Counted from the first letter of the stretch, positions 1 through 9,926 are shown. The stretch: 64,000 bases of DNA from Pedobacter frigoris (GCF_005116445.1 NZ_SWBQ01000004.1:248001-312000); one strand, 5' to 3'. Translations and numbers: made by a program. Notes: a model not told the origin generated them from the letters alone.

Positions 1-48
1 AAGGAAATGATGCCGAGGATCGCTGCGGCGCTAAGTAAACTATCATAA
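1..48 (+). CDS. 3' end of an upstream gene (partial, frame uncertain)
   Basis: Frame 1 is open from the window edge to a TAA at 46-48, which would give a 15-residue tail rich in Ala and Leu. Frame 3 is also open until a TAA at 36-38, so the true frame cannot be settled here. A hairpin starts directly after position 48, which suits the end of a rightward gene. No function can be assigned. Confidence 0.3.
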   Translation, partial: KEMMPRIAAALSKLS

Positions 49-86
49 AAACGAAGGCGGGTCAATTTGATCCACCTTCGTTTTTA
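47..86. terminator. bidirectional terminator between upstream gene and prfC
   Basis: Near-perfect inverted repeat with outer arms AAAACGAAGG and CCTTCGTTTT around a small loop. It has one C-A mismatch and one G-U pair. There is an A-run on the left and a T-run on the right, so it can terminate transcription from both sides. It sits between two convergent genes. Confidence 0.8.
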
Positions 87-1667
87 TTACTTGAATTCTG
101 AAGTTTTATGGAATTCAATATTAGGATAATCCCTCATTGTCATATTGATCATAAATTCATTGTCGGCCAAGTATACAGGATTCCCGTCCTTATCTTCGCC
201 TATGTGCTGCTGCTTACGTTTTAAGAACTCTTCGAGTTTTTTCGGATCCTTAGACGTTACCCAGTTCGAGCGGGTATAGCTCAGCATCCTGAAATGGGCC
301 TTCGCGCCATATTCATGCTCTAAACGGAATGCGATTACCTCGAACTGCAAATCGCCCACTGCACCGATCACTTTACGGTTTCCGGGCTGCATCACAAACA
401 ATTGTGCTACCCCTTCCTCTGTGAGTTGCTGCAGGCCTTTTTCCAGCTGTTTGGTTTTCAGCGGATCTCTGTTCTCTACCTCTTTAAATATCTCAGGAGA
501 GAAGCTGGGAATGCCTTTAAACTGGAGTTTTTCTCCTTCAGTAAGTGTATCGCCAATTTTAAATGTTCCGCTATCATAAAGCCCTACAACATCTCCTGGC
601 CAGGCCTCTTCTACAATGCTTTTCTCATTGGCCATAAAGTCCATCGGGTTCGAAAATTTGATTTTCTTATTGTTACGTGTATGGAAGTAGAATTTATTGC
701 GTTCAAACTTCCCCGAACAGATCCTTAAAAACGCAATCCTGTCGCGGTGATTAGGGTCAAGGTTGGCATGGATTTTAAATACAAAGCCGGTAAAGTTTTT
801 CTCTGTAGCCAGCACCTCACGCTCTTCCGCATCCCTGCTTTTCGGACTAGGAGCTATATTTACGAAGGTATCCAGCAGTTCTTTGATCCCGAAGTTATTA
901 ATCGCACTGCCGAAAAATACCGGCGCAAGCAATCCTTCCAAGTACATCTCTTTATCTACAGTTCCATACACACCTTCCACGAGTTCAAGGTCACTTTTTA
1001 AACCATTCAGTTCTTTTTCTTTTAAGAAGTTACTCAGGTTCTCATCATTTAGGTCATTGACTTCAATAACAGGATCACTGATCTTGGTTTTGTCTGCTTC
1101 GAATAGATTCAGGTGCTTGTTGTAGATGCTATAAACACCTTTAAAAGTATGTCCCTGACCGATTGGCCATGAAAGCGGACAAAGACTGATATTCAGCTTG
1201 GTCTCAATTTCATCAAGCAGATCAAATGCATCTTTACCCTCACGGTCCATTTTATTGATAAAAATGATTACCGGAGTGTTTCGCATGCGACAGACAGCCA
1301 TCAGTTTCTCGGTTTGTTCTTCGACCCCTTTTACACAGTCTACGACAAGAATTACACTATCGACAGCAGAAAGGGTTCTGTAAGTGTCCTCGGCAAAGTC
1401 TTTGTGTCCGGGCGTATCTAATATATTAATGCGTTTTCCGCTATATTCAAATCCCATTACGGAAGTAGCGACAGAAATACCGCGTTGCTTTTCAATCTCC
1501 ATAAAATCGGAGGTACTGCTCTGGTTGGCTTTGTTGCGCTTAACAGCACCAGCAGTATTGATGGCGCCACCAAACAGCAGGAATTTTTCCGTTAAGGTCG
1601 TCTTTCCGGCATCGGGGTGACTAATGATAGCAAATGTTTTTCGTTTCTCTATTTCCGGGTGAATCAT
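87..1667 (-). CDS. prfC: peptide chain release factor 3
   Basis: Translational GTPase that recycles RF1/RF2 from the ribosome after peptide release; cytoplasmic. The N-terminal G domain shows the P-loop SHPDAGKTT near residues 16-24, the switch II motif DTPGHKDF and NKMD. EF-Tu-like domain II and an RF3-type C-terminal domain follow. At 526 aa the length is normal for the family. The longest frame begins two codons upstream at a TTG; the ATG at 1667 gives the usual N-terminus and is preferred. It is a single gene facing a terminator shared with the gene to its left. Confidence 0.95.
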   Translation of the reverse strand: MIHPEIEKRKTFAIISHPDAGKTTLTEKFLLFGGAINTAGAVKRNKANQSSTSDFMEIEKQRGISVATSVMGFEYSGKRINILDTPGHKDFAEDTYRTLSAVDSVILVVDCVKGVEEQTEKLMAVCRMRNTPVIIFINKMDREGKDAFDLLDEIETKLNISLCPLSWPIGQGHTFKGVYSIYNKHLNLFEADKTKISDPVIEVNDLNDENLSNFLKEKELNGLKSDLELVEGVYGTVDKEMYLEGLLAPVFFGSAINNFGIKELLDTFVNIAPSPKSRDAEEREVLATEKNFTGFVFKIHANLDPNHRDRIAFLRICSGKFERNKFYFHTRNNKKIKFSNPMDFMANEKSIVEEAWPGDVVGLYDSGTFKIGDTLTEGEKLQFKGIPSFSPEIFKEVENRDPLKTKQLEKGLQQLTEEGVAQLFVMQPGNRKVIGAVGDLQFEVIAFRLEHEYGAKAHFRMLSYTRSNWVTSKDPKKLEEFLKRKQQHIGEDKDGNPVYLADNEFMINMTMRDYPNIEFHKTSEFK

Positions 1668-1775
1668 AAACAATTAAGCCTGTGCTTGATAAAAGGCTGC
1701 AAAGATAAATAAAAAACCGGCGTTATAGCCGGTTTTCATTTATTGTGTCCAATTAAGTATTGAAGGATGGTGTGA

Positions 1776-3077
1776 TTAACCCCTTCCCGATCTTGTAGGC
1801 CTTGAAGACGAACTCTCTCTCCCGCCTCCCTCGTTGCCTCTGCTTTCAGCGCCGCTGCTTCTGGAAGGCCTGCTTTGCTCTACACGCTGAGGCTGAGACT
1901 GCTGCTGTTGCACTGGTCTTTCCTGGCGTTGTGGTGCTTGTTGCCTTGGAGCCTCTTGTCTTACCTGGGGTTGCACTTGTCTCGGTTGTTCCTGTCTTGT
2001 CTCAGGTTGTGCCTGCCTTACTTCCGGCTGTAATTGTCTTTGCGGACGGCCATTGTTCTGCTGATCCACCGGACGGTTCTCACGCTGTGAAGGAACTGAC
2101 TGATTCTGCTGCGGACGATCTCCTCTTGTCTCTCTTTCTCTTGAAGGAAGTGTGCCCTGAGTCCTGTCAGGTCTGCCATTGCTGTTGTTTCCTCTAAAAT
2201 CACCGTTATTTGTTCCTTGATCTCCTCTTGAGGATCTATCTGAAGGATTTCTTACTGAACCTGAGTTGCCGCCGTCACGCTCAGGTCTTGCACTGGCATA
2301 ACCCTCACCACGGACTACATTTCTTGGAGCAGCAGCTCTGTCATTATTTCCTCTGCTTGATCTCGGTGGAGAATAGATGTCCAGTTTATTTCCGCTGATT
2401 CCGCTTCTGCTGGGCCTGCTCACCCTGTTTACATCATAAACCTGTACCGCCTGTCTCGTATCACGTCTGATGTCGTCTACTCTAGGGCCGGTATAGTAAT
2501 TACGTCTGTCTCTTGAATAAACATTGTTAATAATGGTTGTATTGTGAATAATGGTCACATTTCTACGTGAATAGTAACGCGGGAAACTATTGTAATAAAT
2601 ATTTCTCTGCGGAACAAATACCCACCAAAGATCTGGAATGTTAAAGTTGACATTGATATGCATACCAGGCCCCATAGGTGCCCAGCCATAGTAACCACCT
2701 CCGGTTCTCCAGCTTACCCATGCCGGTCCCCAAACAGTATCTGGAATCCATACCCATTGATTATACCTGTTGTACACCCATCTTCCATAGTGGAATGGTG
2801 CCCAACCCCAGTCGTAGTTCGATACCCATGTATTTCCATACTCTGTCATCGCCCAGCGGCCATTGGTATAATAAGGTCTAAAATCTCCCTGATCGGCATC
2901 CGGCCTCCATACGTATCCGTACTGAGGATCCTGAATCCATGTTCCGTAAGGGGATAACTCGTCATAAAATGACTGTAAGGAAATATCCTCGTCTTGTGCC
3001 ATAACCTTTTGAGTGGTCCCGGTTAGAAGGAGCATGAGCCCCAGCACAATAGCCGGTAATTTGATCATGTGTTTCAT
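1776..3077 (-). CDS. DUF6600/YXWGXW-type secreted protein with Q/R/P-rich tail
   Basis: Exported protein of unknown function. Residues 1-27 form a signal peptide ending at an Ala-Gln cleavage region. Residues about 30-150 are packed with aromatic repeats (YGTW, YGYVW, WGWAPFHYGRW, WVWIPDTVWGPAWVSW) typical of DUF6600-like envelope proteins of Bacteroidota. The rest, from about residue 200, is low-complexity Arg/Gln/Pro/Ser/Asn sequence, probably disordered and possibly cell-wall or nucleic-acid interacting. It is a monocistronic gene with an AT-rich 297-base upstream region. The family assignment comes from the pattern alone; the biochemical role is unknown. Confidence 0.75.
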   Translation of the reverse strand: MKHMIKLPAIVLGLMLLLTGTTQKVMAQDEDISLQSFYDELSPYGTWIQDPQYGYVWRPDADQGDFRPYYTNGRWAMTEYGNTWVSNYDWGWAPFHYGRWVYNRYNQWVWIPDTVWGPAWVSWRTGGGYYGWAPMGPGMHINVNFNIPDLWWVFVPQRNIYYNSFPRYYSRRNVTIIHNTTIINNVYSRDRRNYYTGPRVDDIRRDTRQAVQVYDVNRVSRPSRSGISGNKLDIYSPPRSSRGNNDRAAAPRNVVRGEGYASARPERDGGNSGSVRNPSDRSSRGDQGTNNGDFRGNNSNGRPDRTQGTLPSRERETRGDRPQQNQSVPSQRENRPVDQQNNGRPQRQLQPEVRQAQPETRQEQPRQVQPQVRQEAPRQQAPQRQERPVQQQQSQPQRVEQSRPSRSSGAESRGNEGGGRESSSSRPTRSGRG

Positions 3078-3374
3078 TTTGTGTGTGTGTTTAATTTACC
3101 TAACGCTCTTTATATATCAATTTGAGTTCCAATTCCACTCAAAAGTTTAATGTGTCTAAGAAATATTACATTATGATTATAAGCTATAACGTAATTATAT
3201 TGGTTTAAGTGCTGGAATGGCAGATGTATAATCTGTCTCAGCTTTAAACAATTTACAAATAATATATCAACATATTACCTGTTAATCAGGAATAAGATGC
3301 TGAAATGATAATAATTCCATAAGCGAGATACATTCTGATAAATTATTTCTTCTTTTGTACACAAATCAAAATTT

Positions 3375-4085
3375 ATGGAAAAAGGCACTTTATTTCTCAT
3401 TCCGGTTCCTCTAGCGGATAATGCATCTCAAAAATCTTTTACGGCATTTCTTGGTGATACCATCAATTCTTTGAGTACTTACATTGTAGAAAATGAGAAA
3501 ACTGCCCGTAAATTTTTAAAAGAAGCAGGTATAAAAATCCCACAAAGCGAGTTGGTGATCCATGATTATGGTAAACATAAGCGCAATGATTCCATGGTTC
3601 CTTACTTTAAAGAACTGATGACTGGAAAAGATGTAGGACTGATGAGTGAAGCGGGATGTCCCGGGGTAGCGGATCCTGGTGCAGAGGTTGTTTTAGAAGC
3701 ACATAAGCGCGGCATCAAGGTAGTACCCCTGGTAGGCCCCAGTTCGATTCTACTGGCACTGATGGCATCCGGATTTAATGGGCAGAGTTTTACATTTCAT
3801 GGGTATTTGCCTATTGATAAAGTGGAGAGAGGGAAGAAGATTAAGGAATTGGAGCAACTGGCACAGACAAAGAAACAAACTCAGCTGTTTATTGAAACTC
3901 CTTTTAGAAATAACCATTTATTTGAAGACATCCTCAAAAATACAGCAGGTCAAACTTTGCTTTGTGTAGCCTGTAACCTGACGGGAGAAGAGGAATTTGT
4001 AAAAACGATGTCGATCGGACAATGGCGCCAGGAGAGAATAGACCTGCATAAAAAGCCAACGATCTTCCTGATGTATAGAAACTAA
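3375..4085 (+). CDS. RsmI-like SAM-dependent methyltransferase (tetrapyrrole methylase fold)
   Basis: Probable rRNA methyltransferase related to RsmI, which 2'-O-methylates C1402 of 16S rRNA. The sequence contains the family motifs SEAGCPGVADPGAEVV and VGPSSILLALMASGF, the SAM-binding signatures of this fold. At 236 aa it is shorter than classical RsmI (about 280 aa) and lacks its C-terminal extension, as in a separate Bacteroidota subgroup, so the exact substrate is uncertain. It converges on nadD and the two genes share four bases (CTAA) at their stops. Confidence 0.85.
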   Translation: MEKGTLFLIPVPLADNASQKSFTAFLGDTINSLSTYIVENEKTARKFLKEAGIKIPQSELVIHDYGKHKRNDSMVPYFKELMTGKDVGLMSEAGCPGVADPGAEVVLEAHKRGIKVVPLVGPSSILLALMASGFNGQSFTFHGYLPIDKVERGKKIKELEQLAQTKKQTQLFIETPFRNNHLFEDILKNTAGQTLLCVACNLTGEEEFVKTMSIGQWRQERIDLHKKPTIFLMYRN

Positions 4086-4654
4086 CGGTACATATTTTTA
4101 CCGTCAATAAACGAAAGTACATTGTCAGGAACAAAATATTGAACGTTTTTGCCCTCTTTTATGGCTTTGCGGATAAACGTTGATGAAATGTCCATTTGCG
4201 GAGTTTCAGTGATGATAACTGAAGGGTGATCTTTCCATTCGGACAGATCAATATGTGGTCTTGGGTATATATAGAGTTGATAATTCTTCAGCAGAATCTC
4301 ATAATTCTTCCATTTTTTAAATGAAGAAAGATTATCAGCACCCATGATCAGCACAAATTCTTTACCGGGATACTTTTCCTGCAGATAGGTCAGCGTATCT
4401 ATTGTATAAGAAGGTTGTGGTAGTCCAAATTCGATGTCGCTAACTTTAATGTGACCAGCATTTTCAGTAGCAAGTCTGGCCATTTCCAGCCTGTCGTACA
4501 TATTACTGAGGCTATTCTTGTTCTTTAGCGGGTTGTGTGGTGACACAACCAGCCAAACCTCTTTTAATCCTGTAAAGCTGGCCATGTAATTTGCTATAAT
4601 TAGATGACCGGTATGGATTGGATTAAAAGAACCAAAGAATAACCCTGTTTTCAT
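4082..4654 (-). CDS. nadD: nicotinate-nucleotide adenylyltransferase
   Basis: Transfers AMP from ATP to nicotinate mononucleotide in NAD biosynthesis; cytoplasmic. The nucleotidyltransferase motif GSFNPIHTGH lies at residues 8-17, and the second signature ISSTFIRK is near residue 160. Length 190 aa is typical. It is the last gene of a yicC-gmk-nadD unit, 12 bases after gmk, and its stop overlaps that of the convergent methyltransferase by four bases, leaving no room for a terminator between them. Confidence 0.95.
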   Translation of the reverse strand: MKTGLFFGSFNPIHTGHLIIANYMASFTGLKEVWLVVSPHNPLKNKNSLSNMYDRLEMARLATENAGHIKVSDIEFGLPQPSYTIDTLTYLQEKYPGKEFVLIMGADNLSSFKKWKNYEILLKNYQLYIYPRPHIDLSEWKDHPSVIITETPQMDISSTFIRKAIKEGKNVQYFVPDNVLSFIDGKNMYR

Positions 4655-4666
4655 ATATGCGATGAC

Positions 4667-5236
4667 TTAGCTCTCAATAAAATCTCCAACAAGTTTTTCT
4701 GCCTTTGCACATGCAGTATCAAGATCGAAATTTTTAAGGATCACATCAAATTTACTTGCGTAATTCAGTTCTTTTTCGGCCTTAATGAAACGCTCAGCAA
4801 GTTTCTCCTTACTATCTGTGCCACGGCCTGTCAAACGTTCTTTGAGCACTTCCAAAGATGGGGGCTGAACAAAAATTGCCAGGGCATGCTCTTCATATTT
4901 ACGTTTCAAACGTAATCCGCCTTCAACGTCGATATCAAAAATCACGTGCTGGTCATTGTTCCAGATGCGCTCTATCTCAGATCTTAAAGTCCCGTAGAAA
5001 GTTCCGTTGTATACCTCTTCAAATTCAACGAATTCCTGATGGGCCACTTTATGTAGAAATGCCTCTTTAGAAATGAAGTAATAATCTTTTTCATTTTGCT
5101 CGTCGCCGCGCGATTCGCGGGTTGTAGCGGATATAGAAAAGCTAAGTGATGGGAATTTTTTAAGCAGGTGTTTTACGATGGTAGTTTTTCCTGCTCCGGA
5201 AGGTGCCGAAAATATGATGAGTTTACCTTGTTTCAT
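4667..5236 (-). CDS. gmk: guanylate kinase
   Basis: Phosphorylates GMP to GDP with ATP in purine nucleotide metabolism. The P-loop PSGAGKT lies at residues 12-18, followed by the GMP-binding region around SATTRESRGDE. Length 189 aa is normal for the family. It lies between yicC (29 bases upstream) and nadD (12 bases downstream), an arrangement common in Bacteroidota. Confidence 0.96.
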   Translation of the reverse strand: MKQGKLIIFSAPSGAGKTTIVKHLLKKFPSLSFSISATTRESRGDEQNEKDYYFISKEAFLHKVAHQEFVEFEEVYNGTFYGTLRSEIERIWNNDQHVIFDIDVEGGLRLKRKYEEHALAIFVQPPSLEVLKERLTGRGTDSKEKLAERFIKAEKELNYASKFDVILKNFDLDTACAKAEKLVGDFIES

Positions 5237-5265
5237 TTGTATGTTCTTGTCGTTCAGCCCAGGGC

Positions 5266-6141
5266 TTACAAAACATTTAATAATTGTTCTTTAATTTTTT
5301 CAAGCTCTTCTTTCATGCCGACAACCAATTGTTGCATTTGCGCATCATTTGCTTTTGCTCCCATTGTATTGATCTCACGACCGATTTCCTGAGAAATGAA
5401 ACCTAGCTTTTTGCCATTGGCATCTTTGTTTTTTAAGGTTTCGATGAAATAATCACAATGGCTCCTTAAACGGATTTTCTCTTCTGTAATGTCTAGTTTA
5501 TCAATGTAATAAATCAGTTCCTGCTCTAAACGGTTTTGGTCTACATTTATCTTTCCGGCATTTTCTTCCAGAAACAACAGTAATCTATTCTTAATCAATG
5601 GAATCCTTAAAGGTTCTAAGATCTCTATTTCAGAAAAGAACTGAAGAATGTTTTTTATCCTCAACTCTAAGTCGGCTTTTAAAACTAGTCCTTCTGTAAT
5701 TCTGAACTGGTTAAAGTTGTCCAGCGCCTTATTGAAAGTTTGATTTAGAATTTCCCAGTCTTTCTCATCAACATCTTCATCTGTGTAGCTGATGACATCA
5801 GGAAAATTAAGTACTGCCTGCAAAAGATTGTTAGAATTGGCACAGAGATTAATATTGATTTCCTCCAGTTGTTTGTAATACTTGCTTAAAAGAGCGGCAT
5901 TGATGGTCGCCCCCTTTAAGTTTTCTTCACTGCGCTCAATATTGATGGAAACATTTACTTTACCACGTTCAATTTCTTTACTGCAGATGTTGCGCAATAA
6001 TAATTCCTTGTCTGAAAAGGCACGGGGAAGTTTCAAATTAAGTTCCAGGAACTTACTGTTTAAAGATTTAATCTCTACCGCAAACTTTACATTTTCGTGA
6101 TCAGCAGAGGCCAGGCCGAATCCTGTCATTGATTTTATCAT
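5266..6141 (-). CDS. yicC: YicC-family endoribonuclease-like protein
   Basis: Member of the YicC/YloC family, for which endoribonuclease activity has been reported. The protein starts MIKSMTGFG and ends with the conserved C-terminal region (GFISQEIGREINTMGAKAND), both family hallmarks. The frame extends two codons upstream to a TTG at 6147, but that TTG falls inside a promoter -7 element (TATCTTTG). The ATG at 6141 is therefore the likely start, and the transcript may be leaderless. First gene of the yicC-gmk-nadD unit; 291 aa. Confidence 0.92.
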   Translation of the reverse strand: MIKSMTGFGLASADHENVKFAVEIKSLNSKFLELNLKLPRAFSDKELLLRNICSKEIERGKVNVSINIERSEENLKGATINAALLSKYYKQLEEININLCANSNNLLQAVLNFPDVISYTDEDVDEKDWEILNQTFNKALDNFNQFRITEGLVLKADLELRIKNILQFFSEIEILEPLRIPLIKNRLLLFLEENAGKINVDQNRLEQELIYYIDKLDITEEKIRLRSHCDYFIETLKNKDANGKKLGFISQEIGREINTMGAKANDAQMQQLVVGMKEELEKIKEQLLNVL

Positions 6142-6144
6142 GTG

Positions 6145-6152
6145 CAAAGATA
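6145..6152 (-). promoter_or_regulatory. Bacteroidota -7 element (TATCTTTG) of yicC
   Basis: On the minus strand TATCTTTG matches TAnnTTTG. It ends only four bases before the yicC ATG at 6141, so transcription would start at or next to the start codon. Confidence 0.55.
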
Positions 6153-6242
6153 TAATTTATTGCCTTTTCAAACTCATTTAACTTTTTTTAACTTAGGTGA
6201 ATGGCAAACATTGGTTAAGTTTACAAAAATATTCGGTAGATC

Positions 6243-6953
6243 ATGAGGCCCAATTGTTTATATATATTCGTAATTGTACTGCTTTTTCTTTCTTCAGTCA
6301 GCGTTTCTTTTGGCCAGACCTATTTGATTGGCGGTGTAGTTAAAGAGAAAGATGCAAACCTGAGAATAGCTGAAGCACAAATTATTAACCAGAGGACGGG
6401 TCTTTCGGTAAGCAGCAGTAGCTTCGGACTTTTTCAAATCAAGGCAGCCATTGGGGATACACTTTTAATTATCAAAAGAGAATATTCTGATTTTACAGCA
6501 GCTGTTGCCTCAACAAAGGATATGATCATTTACCTGAGTAGGGATCGAAACCTTAAAGAGGTGAAGATTTATGGACAGTCTAAAAAGGCCGAGTTAGATG
6601 ATATAAAGAGAGAATACAAAAATAAAGGCTCTTTTTACCAGGGAAAACCACCTTTTTTAGCATTTATTTTCAAGCCGCTGACAGCTGTTTACGAACTGTT
6701 TGGACGTACGCCAAGAAACGCAAGGAGATTCGGGCGTTATTATGAAAACGAAATGCAGCAAACATTGATCGATCGCTTTTTTAATGAAGATATCATTCAG
6801 CGCAATACTGATTTGAGAGAGAAGGACCTTGAAGGATTCATGTTGAATTACAGGCCTGAATATGAGAACGCAAAAAAATGGGCCGATTACGACGCCTTAA
6901 AATACATTAAGGATTCTTATAAAAAGTATACAGACACCTTGAGGAAAAAATAG
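6243..6953 (+). CDS. exported protein with carboxypeptidase-regulatory-like domain
   Basis: Signal peptide at residues 1-25 (hydrophobic core, ending FGQ), then a CarboxypepD_reg-like beta-sandwich at about 28-100 of the kind placed before TonB-dependent receptors. Here no barrel follows. The C-terminal half is a charged, probably helical region (KREYKNKGSFYQG to KKYTDTLRKK). Likely periplasmic or surface-associated. It is convergent with rnc with a 6-base gap. The domain call comes from sequence pattern; the function is unknown. Confidence 0.7.
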   Translation: MRPNCLYIFVIVLLFLSSVSVSFGQTYLIGGVVKEKDANLRIAEAQIINQRTGLSVSSSSFGLFQIKAAIGDTLLIIKREYSDFTAAVASTKDMIIYLSRDRNLKEVKIYGQSKKAELDDIKREYKNKGSFYQGKPPFLAFIFKPLTAVYELFGRTPRNARRFGRYYENEMQQTLIDRFFNEDIIQRNTDLREKDLEGFMLNYRPEYENAKKWADYDALKYIKDSYKKYTDTLRKK

Positions 6954-6959
6954 AGGTTA

Positions 6960-7688
6960 TTAGATGGAAAGCATTTCACAAGCTTTTTCTGCAGCAAGTT
7001 TTTCTGCATTCTTCTTGTTGTAGTCGCGGCCTATCCCACAGCTTTCACCTTCTATTACAGCTTGTATCGTAAAGAGTTTAGTGCTTTCACCCTCGCCATT
7101 TTGTACCATATCAAAAGAAATATCCTTACCGTGGCGCTGGCACCATTCAATCAATTTACTTTTAAAGTTGGTCTCAGTTAGCTCCAGCGTATGGATATCG
7201 ATATAAGGCTTTACAATTCTTTTTAATAAGAAGTCTTTGGTGAAATTATACCCTTTGTCGAGGTATATAGCTCCAATAAGCGCTTCAAATGCATCACCAA
7301 GCATAGAATGGTGCTTAGTCTGTACGTTTACAGTTTTTTGATCGAATACGATCAGCTGATCAAATCCCATTTTTCGGGCCAGCTGATTCAAATTGGCCCT
7401 GTTTACAATTTTAGAACGCATTTCGGTTAAAAAACCTTCTTCCTTATAAGGATAGCTTTTGAACAGTAATTCGGCGATTACCGAGCCCAGGATCGCATCC
7501 CCAAGAAATTCTAAACGTTCATTGCTGCTCCGACTGCCATTTTTGAGGATTTTTGCTACAGACCTATGCCTGAACGCCATTTTGTATAAAACGGTATTTC
7601 CCGGCACAAAGCCTAAAATATTGTTCAACTTTTTTATAAAGTCTTTATCTGCTGACAGGTAAAGCTTATATAGGTCAAGTATTGACAT
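6960..7688 (-). CDS. rnc: ribonuclease III
   Basis: Double-strand-specific endoribonuclease for rRNA and mRNA processing. The catalytic signature NERLEFLGDAILG and the second acidic cluster in DAFEALIGAIYLDKG are intact. A C-terminal double-stranded RNA-binding domain covers about residues 165-240. The frame opens four codons upstream at a TTG (7700); the ATG at 7688 (MSILDLYKLY) is more likely. It is the third gene of acpP-fabF-rnc, 38 bases or more after fabF, as in most Bacteroidota. Confidence 0.95.
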   Translation of the reverse strand: MSILDLYKLYLSADKDFIKKLNNILGFVPGNTVLYKMAFRHRSVAKILKNGSRSSNERLEFLGDAILGSVIAELLFKSYPYKEEGFLTEMRSKIVNRANLNQLARKMGFDQLIVFDQKTVNVQTKHHSMLGDAFEALIGAIYLDKGYNFTKDFLLKRIVKPYIDIHTLELTETNFKSKLIEWCQRHGKDISFDMVQNGEGESTKLFTIQAVIEGESCGIGRDYNKKNAEKLAAEKACEMLSI

Positions 7689-7738
7689 TAATTGTAGCAA
7701 AAATTAAAGGGAAGCCGACATAGCCTCCGCAAAGCATT

Positions 7739-8992
7739 TTATTCTTCGTATTTTTTGAATATCACAGATGCATTATGACCACCAAAGCCAAAAGTATTGC
7801 TTAGTGCTGCACGGATATTGCGCTTTTCTGCCTTATTGAAAGTGAAGTTTAATTTCGGATCAAAGTCAGGATCATCAGTAAAATGATTAATTGTAGGAGG
7901 TACAATATCATTTTTAACAGCCAGGATAGATGCGATTGCCTCAATGGCGCCCGCAGCTCCCAATAGGTGACCTGTCATTGATTTTGTGGAACTAATATTC
8001 AGTTTGTAAGCATCTTCGCCGAAAAGATCAACGATGGCCTTACTTTCAGAAACATCACCAAGTGGGGTAGACGTACCATGAACATTGATGTAATCAATAT
8101 CTGCAGTAGTTAATCCAGCATCATTAAGGGCATTCGTCATCACCATTCTGGCGCCTAATCCCTGGGGATGTGGAGCAGTAATGTGATTGGCATCTGCGCT
8201 CATTCCGCCGCCTACCAATTCGGCATAAATCTTGGCCCCACGCTTTTTGGCGTGCTCCAGTTCTTCCAGAATGATTGTCCCTGCGCCTTCTCCTGCTACA
8301 AAGCCATCACGGTCTTTGTCGAAAGGTCTGGATGCAGTTTTAGGATCATCATTACGGGTTGACAGTGCATGCATTGCGTTGAATCCACCAATGCCAGCTT
8401 CATTAATAATGGCTTCAGAACCGCCGCTGATGATCACATCGCACATATTCAGACGAATATAGTTGTATGCATCAATCATTGCATTAGTAGAAGAAGCACA
8501 AGCAGAAACTGTAGCAAAGTTTGGTCCCCGGAGTCCATATTTTATAGAAATATGCCCAGGAACAATGTCAATGATTACTTTTGGAATAAAGAACGGATTT
8601 ATGCGTGGAGTTCCATCGCCTAAAAAGAAGCCCTTCATTTCATCCTGAAACGTTTTAAAACCGCCAATACCCGAACCCCAGATAACGCCTACACGGTTGG
8701 TGTCCATTTGAGAAAAATCAAATTGACCATCCTTTACGGCTTCATCTGTGGATACCAGGGCGTATTGAACAAATGGATCTAATTTGCGCGCCTCTTTTTT
8801 ATCCAGAAAATCTTCCGGATTGAAATTTTTAAGCTCACATGCAAATTTGGTTTTGAATTTTGACGTATCAAAACCGGTAATAGGGCCGGCGCCGCTCACA
8901 CCGTTCAACAAACCATTCCAGAACTCAGGAATGGTATTGCCGATAGGAGTGAGCGCACCTAACCCTGTAACTACTACTCTTTTTAATTCCAT
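7739..8992 (-). CDS. fabF: beta-ketoacyl-ACP synthase II
   Basis: Condensing enzyme that elongates acyl-ACP with malonyl-ACP in fatty acid synthesis. The nucleophile Cys165 lies in VSACASS, and the two His of the triad lie in NVHGTSTP and SMTGHLLGAAG. At 417 aa it is full length. It follows acpP by 28 bases, consistent with co-transcription with its carrier protein. Confidence 0.97.
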   Translation of the reverse strand: MELKRVVVTGLGALTPIGNTIPEFWNGLLNGVSGAGPITGFDTSKFKTKFACELKNFNPEDFLDKKEARKLDPFVQYALVSTDEAVKDGQFDFSQMDTNRVGVIWGSGIGGFKTFQDEMKGFFLGDGTPRINPFFIPKVIIDIVPGHISIKYGLRGPNFATVSACASSTNAMIDAYNYIRLNMCDVIISGGSEAIINEAGIGGFNAMHALSTRNDDPKTASRPFDKDRDGFVAGEGAGTIILEELEHAKKRGAKIYAELVGGGMSADANHITAPHPQGLGARMVMTNALNDAGLTTADIDYINVHGTSTPLGDVSESKAIVDLFGEDAYKLNISSTKSMTGHLLGAAGAIEAIASILAVKNDIVPPTINHFTDDPDFDPKLNFTFNKAEKRNIRAALSNTFGFGGHNASVIFKKYEE

Positions 8993-9020
8993 TTATACGG
9001 ATTATACGGAGACCGTATTT

Positions 9021-9257
9021 TTACTTAACGTTTTTCTCTAAGTAAGCAATTGCTTGACCAACTGTACCAATGGTCTCAGCCTGATCATCAGGGATTGCTA
9101 CATTGAATTCTTTTTCAAACTCCATAATAAGTTCTACTGTATCTAAAGAATCCGCACCCAAGTCGTTAGTGAAAGAAGCTTCCGGGGTAACTTCGCTTTC
9201 GTCCACACCTAATTTTTCAACGATAATAGCCTTAACTCTTGAAGCAATATCAGACAT
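9021..9257 (-). CDS. acpP: acyl carrier protein
   Basis: Small acidic carrier for fatty acid intermediates, 78 aa. Ser37 in [10 protein letters not shown] is the phosphopantetheine attachment site. It is the first gene of acpP-fabF-rnc, and the AT-rich 159-base gap upstream separates it from the divergent IPExxxVDY gene. Confidence 0.97.
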   Translation of the reverse strand: MSDIASRVKAIIVEKLGVDESEVTPEASFTNDLGADSLDTVELIMEFEKEFNVAIPDDQAETIGTVGQAIAYLEKNVK

Positions 9258-9416
9258 AATGATTATAATTTAATGGTTAAATAATTCAGTGCAAAGAAAA
9301 ATAAATTCTGACACTTTTCAAATGTTTTTATTTCTCTACCAATTTTAATGTTTTTATTTGGAACATTAAAGTAAAATTAGTTTTATAATTTCGTATTCCC
9401 GTAAAATTATTCTGTT

Positions 9417-9836
9417 TTGAACAAAACTTACTTAAAACTATCATTAGACCTGGATTTTGTATTAATTGCCGTGACTGCATCTTTGAAGGATTACATGCTT
9501 TGTCATAAAATCAATACCAGCCTTAATTTTAATTTTGAGAAGATTGATGATCACGAAGTTTACTTTAATATTGATGAAGAACCACTTGCGTTTTCCAGGT
9601 ATTATTTCTTTGTCGAACAGGGTGAAGTCGAATATTATATTCTCAGCAACAGGAATGCGGAAGGATTTTTAATTCCTGAAATGAATAAGGTTGATTTTTT
9701 CATGATCATTCACCAGTACATTGATAAAGAAGATCTCAATTTTATCCTAACCGGATTAAATAAACTATCTGATATACAGGTAGCTGCACAGATTGATCCT
9801 TATAAATTGAAATCAAATCAAAATTTGGTAATGTAA
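9417..9836 (+). CDS. IPExxxVDY family protein
   Basis: Conserved Bacteroidota protein of unknown function. The family signature appears as IPEMNKVDF, and the N-terminus NKTYLKLSLDLDFVLIAVTASLKDY-like stretch matches the usual family start, which supports the TTG start at 9417. It is 139 aa with no signal peptide, so probably cytoplasmic. It lies upstream of pyk in the same direction, a common neighbourhood, but a promoter-like element and a short hairpin lie between them, so the two need not be strictly co-transcribed. Confidence 0.85.
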   Translation: MNKTYLKLSLDLDFVLIAVTASLKDYMLCHKINTSLNFNFEKIDDHEVYFNIDEEPLAFSRYYFFVEQGEVEYYILSNRNAEGFLIPEMNKVDFFMIIHQYIDKEDLNFILTGLNKLSDIQVAAQIDPYKLKSNQNLVM

Positions 9837-9850
9837 ATTTTATATAGAAG

Positions 9851-9873
9851 GTGTATTAAATACACTATATTTG
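9851..9873 (+). promoter_or_regulatory. pyk promoter -7 element beside a 7-bp dyad
   Basis: GTGTATT-A-AATACAC at 9851-9865 is a perfect dyad that abuts TATATTTG (TAnnTTTG) at 9866-9873. The dyad occupies the spacer just upstream of the -7 box, the place where a repressor or activator would bind. No binding protein can be named. Confidence 0.4.
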
Positions 9874-9906
9874 AATTTACAAGACTAGATAAATAACATT
9901 AATAAT

Positions 9907-9926
9907 CCGATTGGCATCGGTTTTTT
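9907..9926 (+). terminator. short hairpin with T6 run in the pyk leader
   Basis: CCGAT/ATCGG stem, four-base loop, then six T. It can end IPExxxVDY transcripts. Because it lies downstream of the putative pyk promoter, it could also act in the pyk leader. The stem is only five base pairs, so the call is weak. Confidence 0.45.

Noticed and set aside
1802..2197. Open frame opposite the Q/R/P-rich tail of the DUF6600-like gene
   Set aside because: A shadow of low-complexity coding sequence; no independent start signals or family resemblance.
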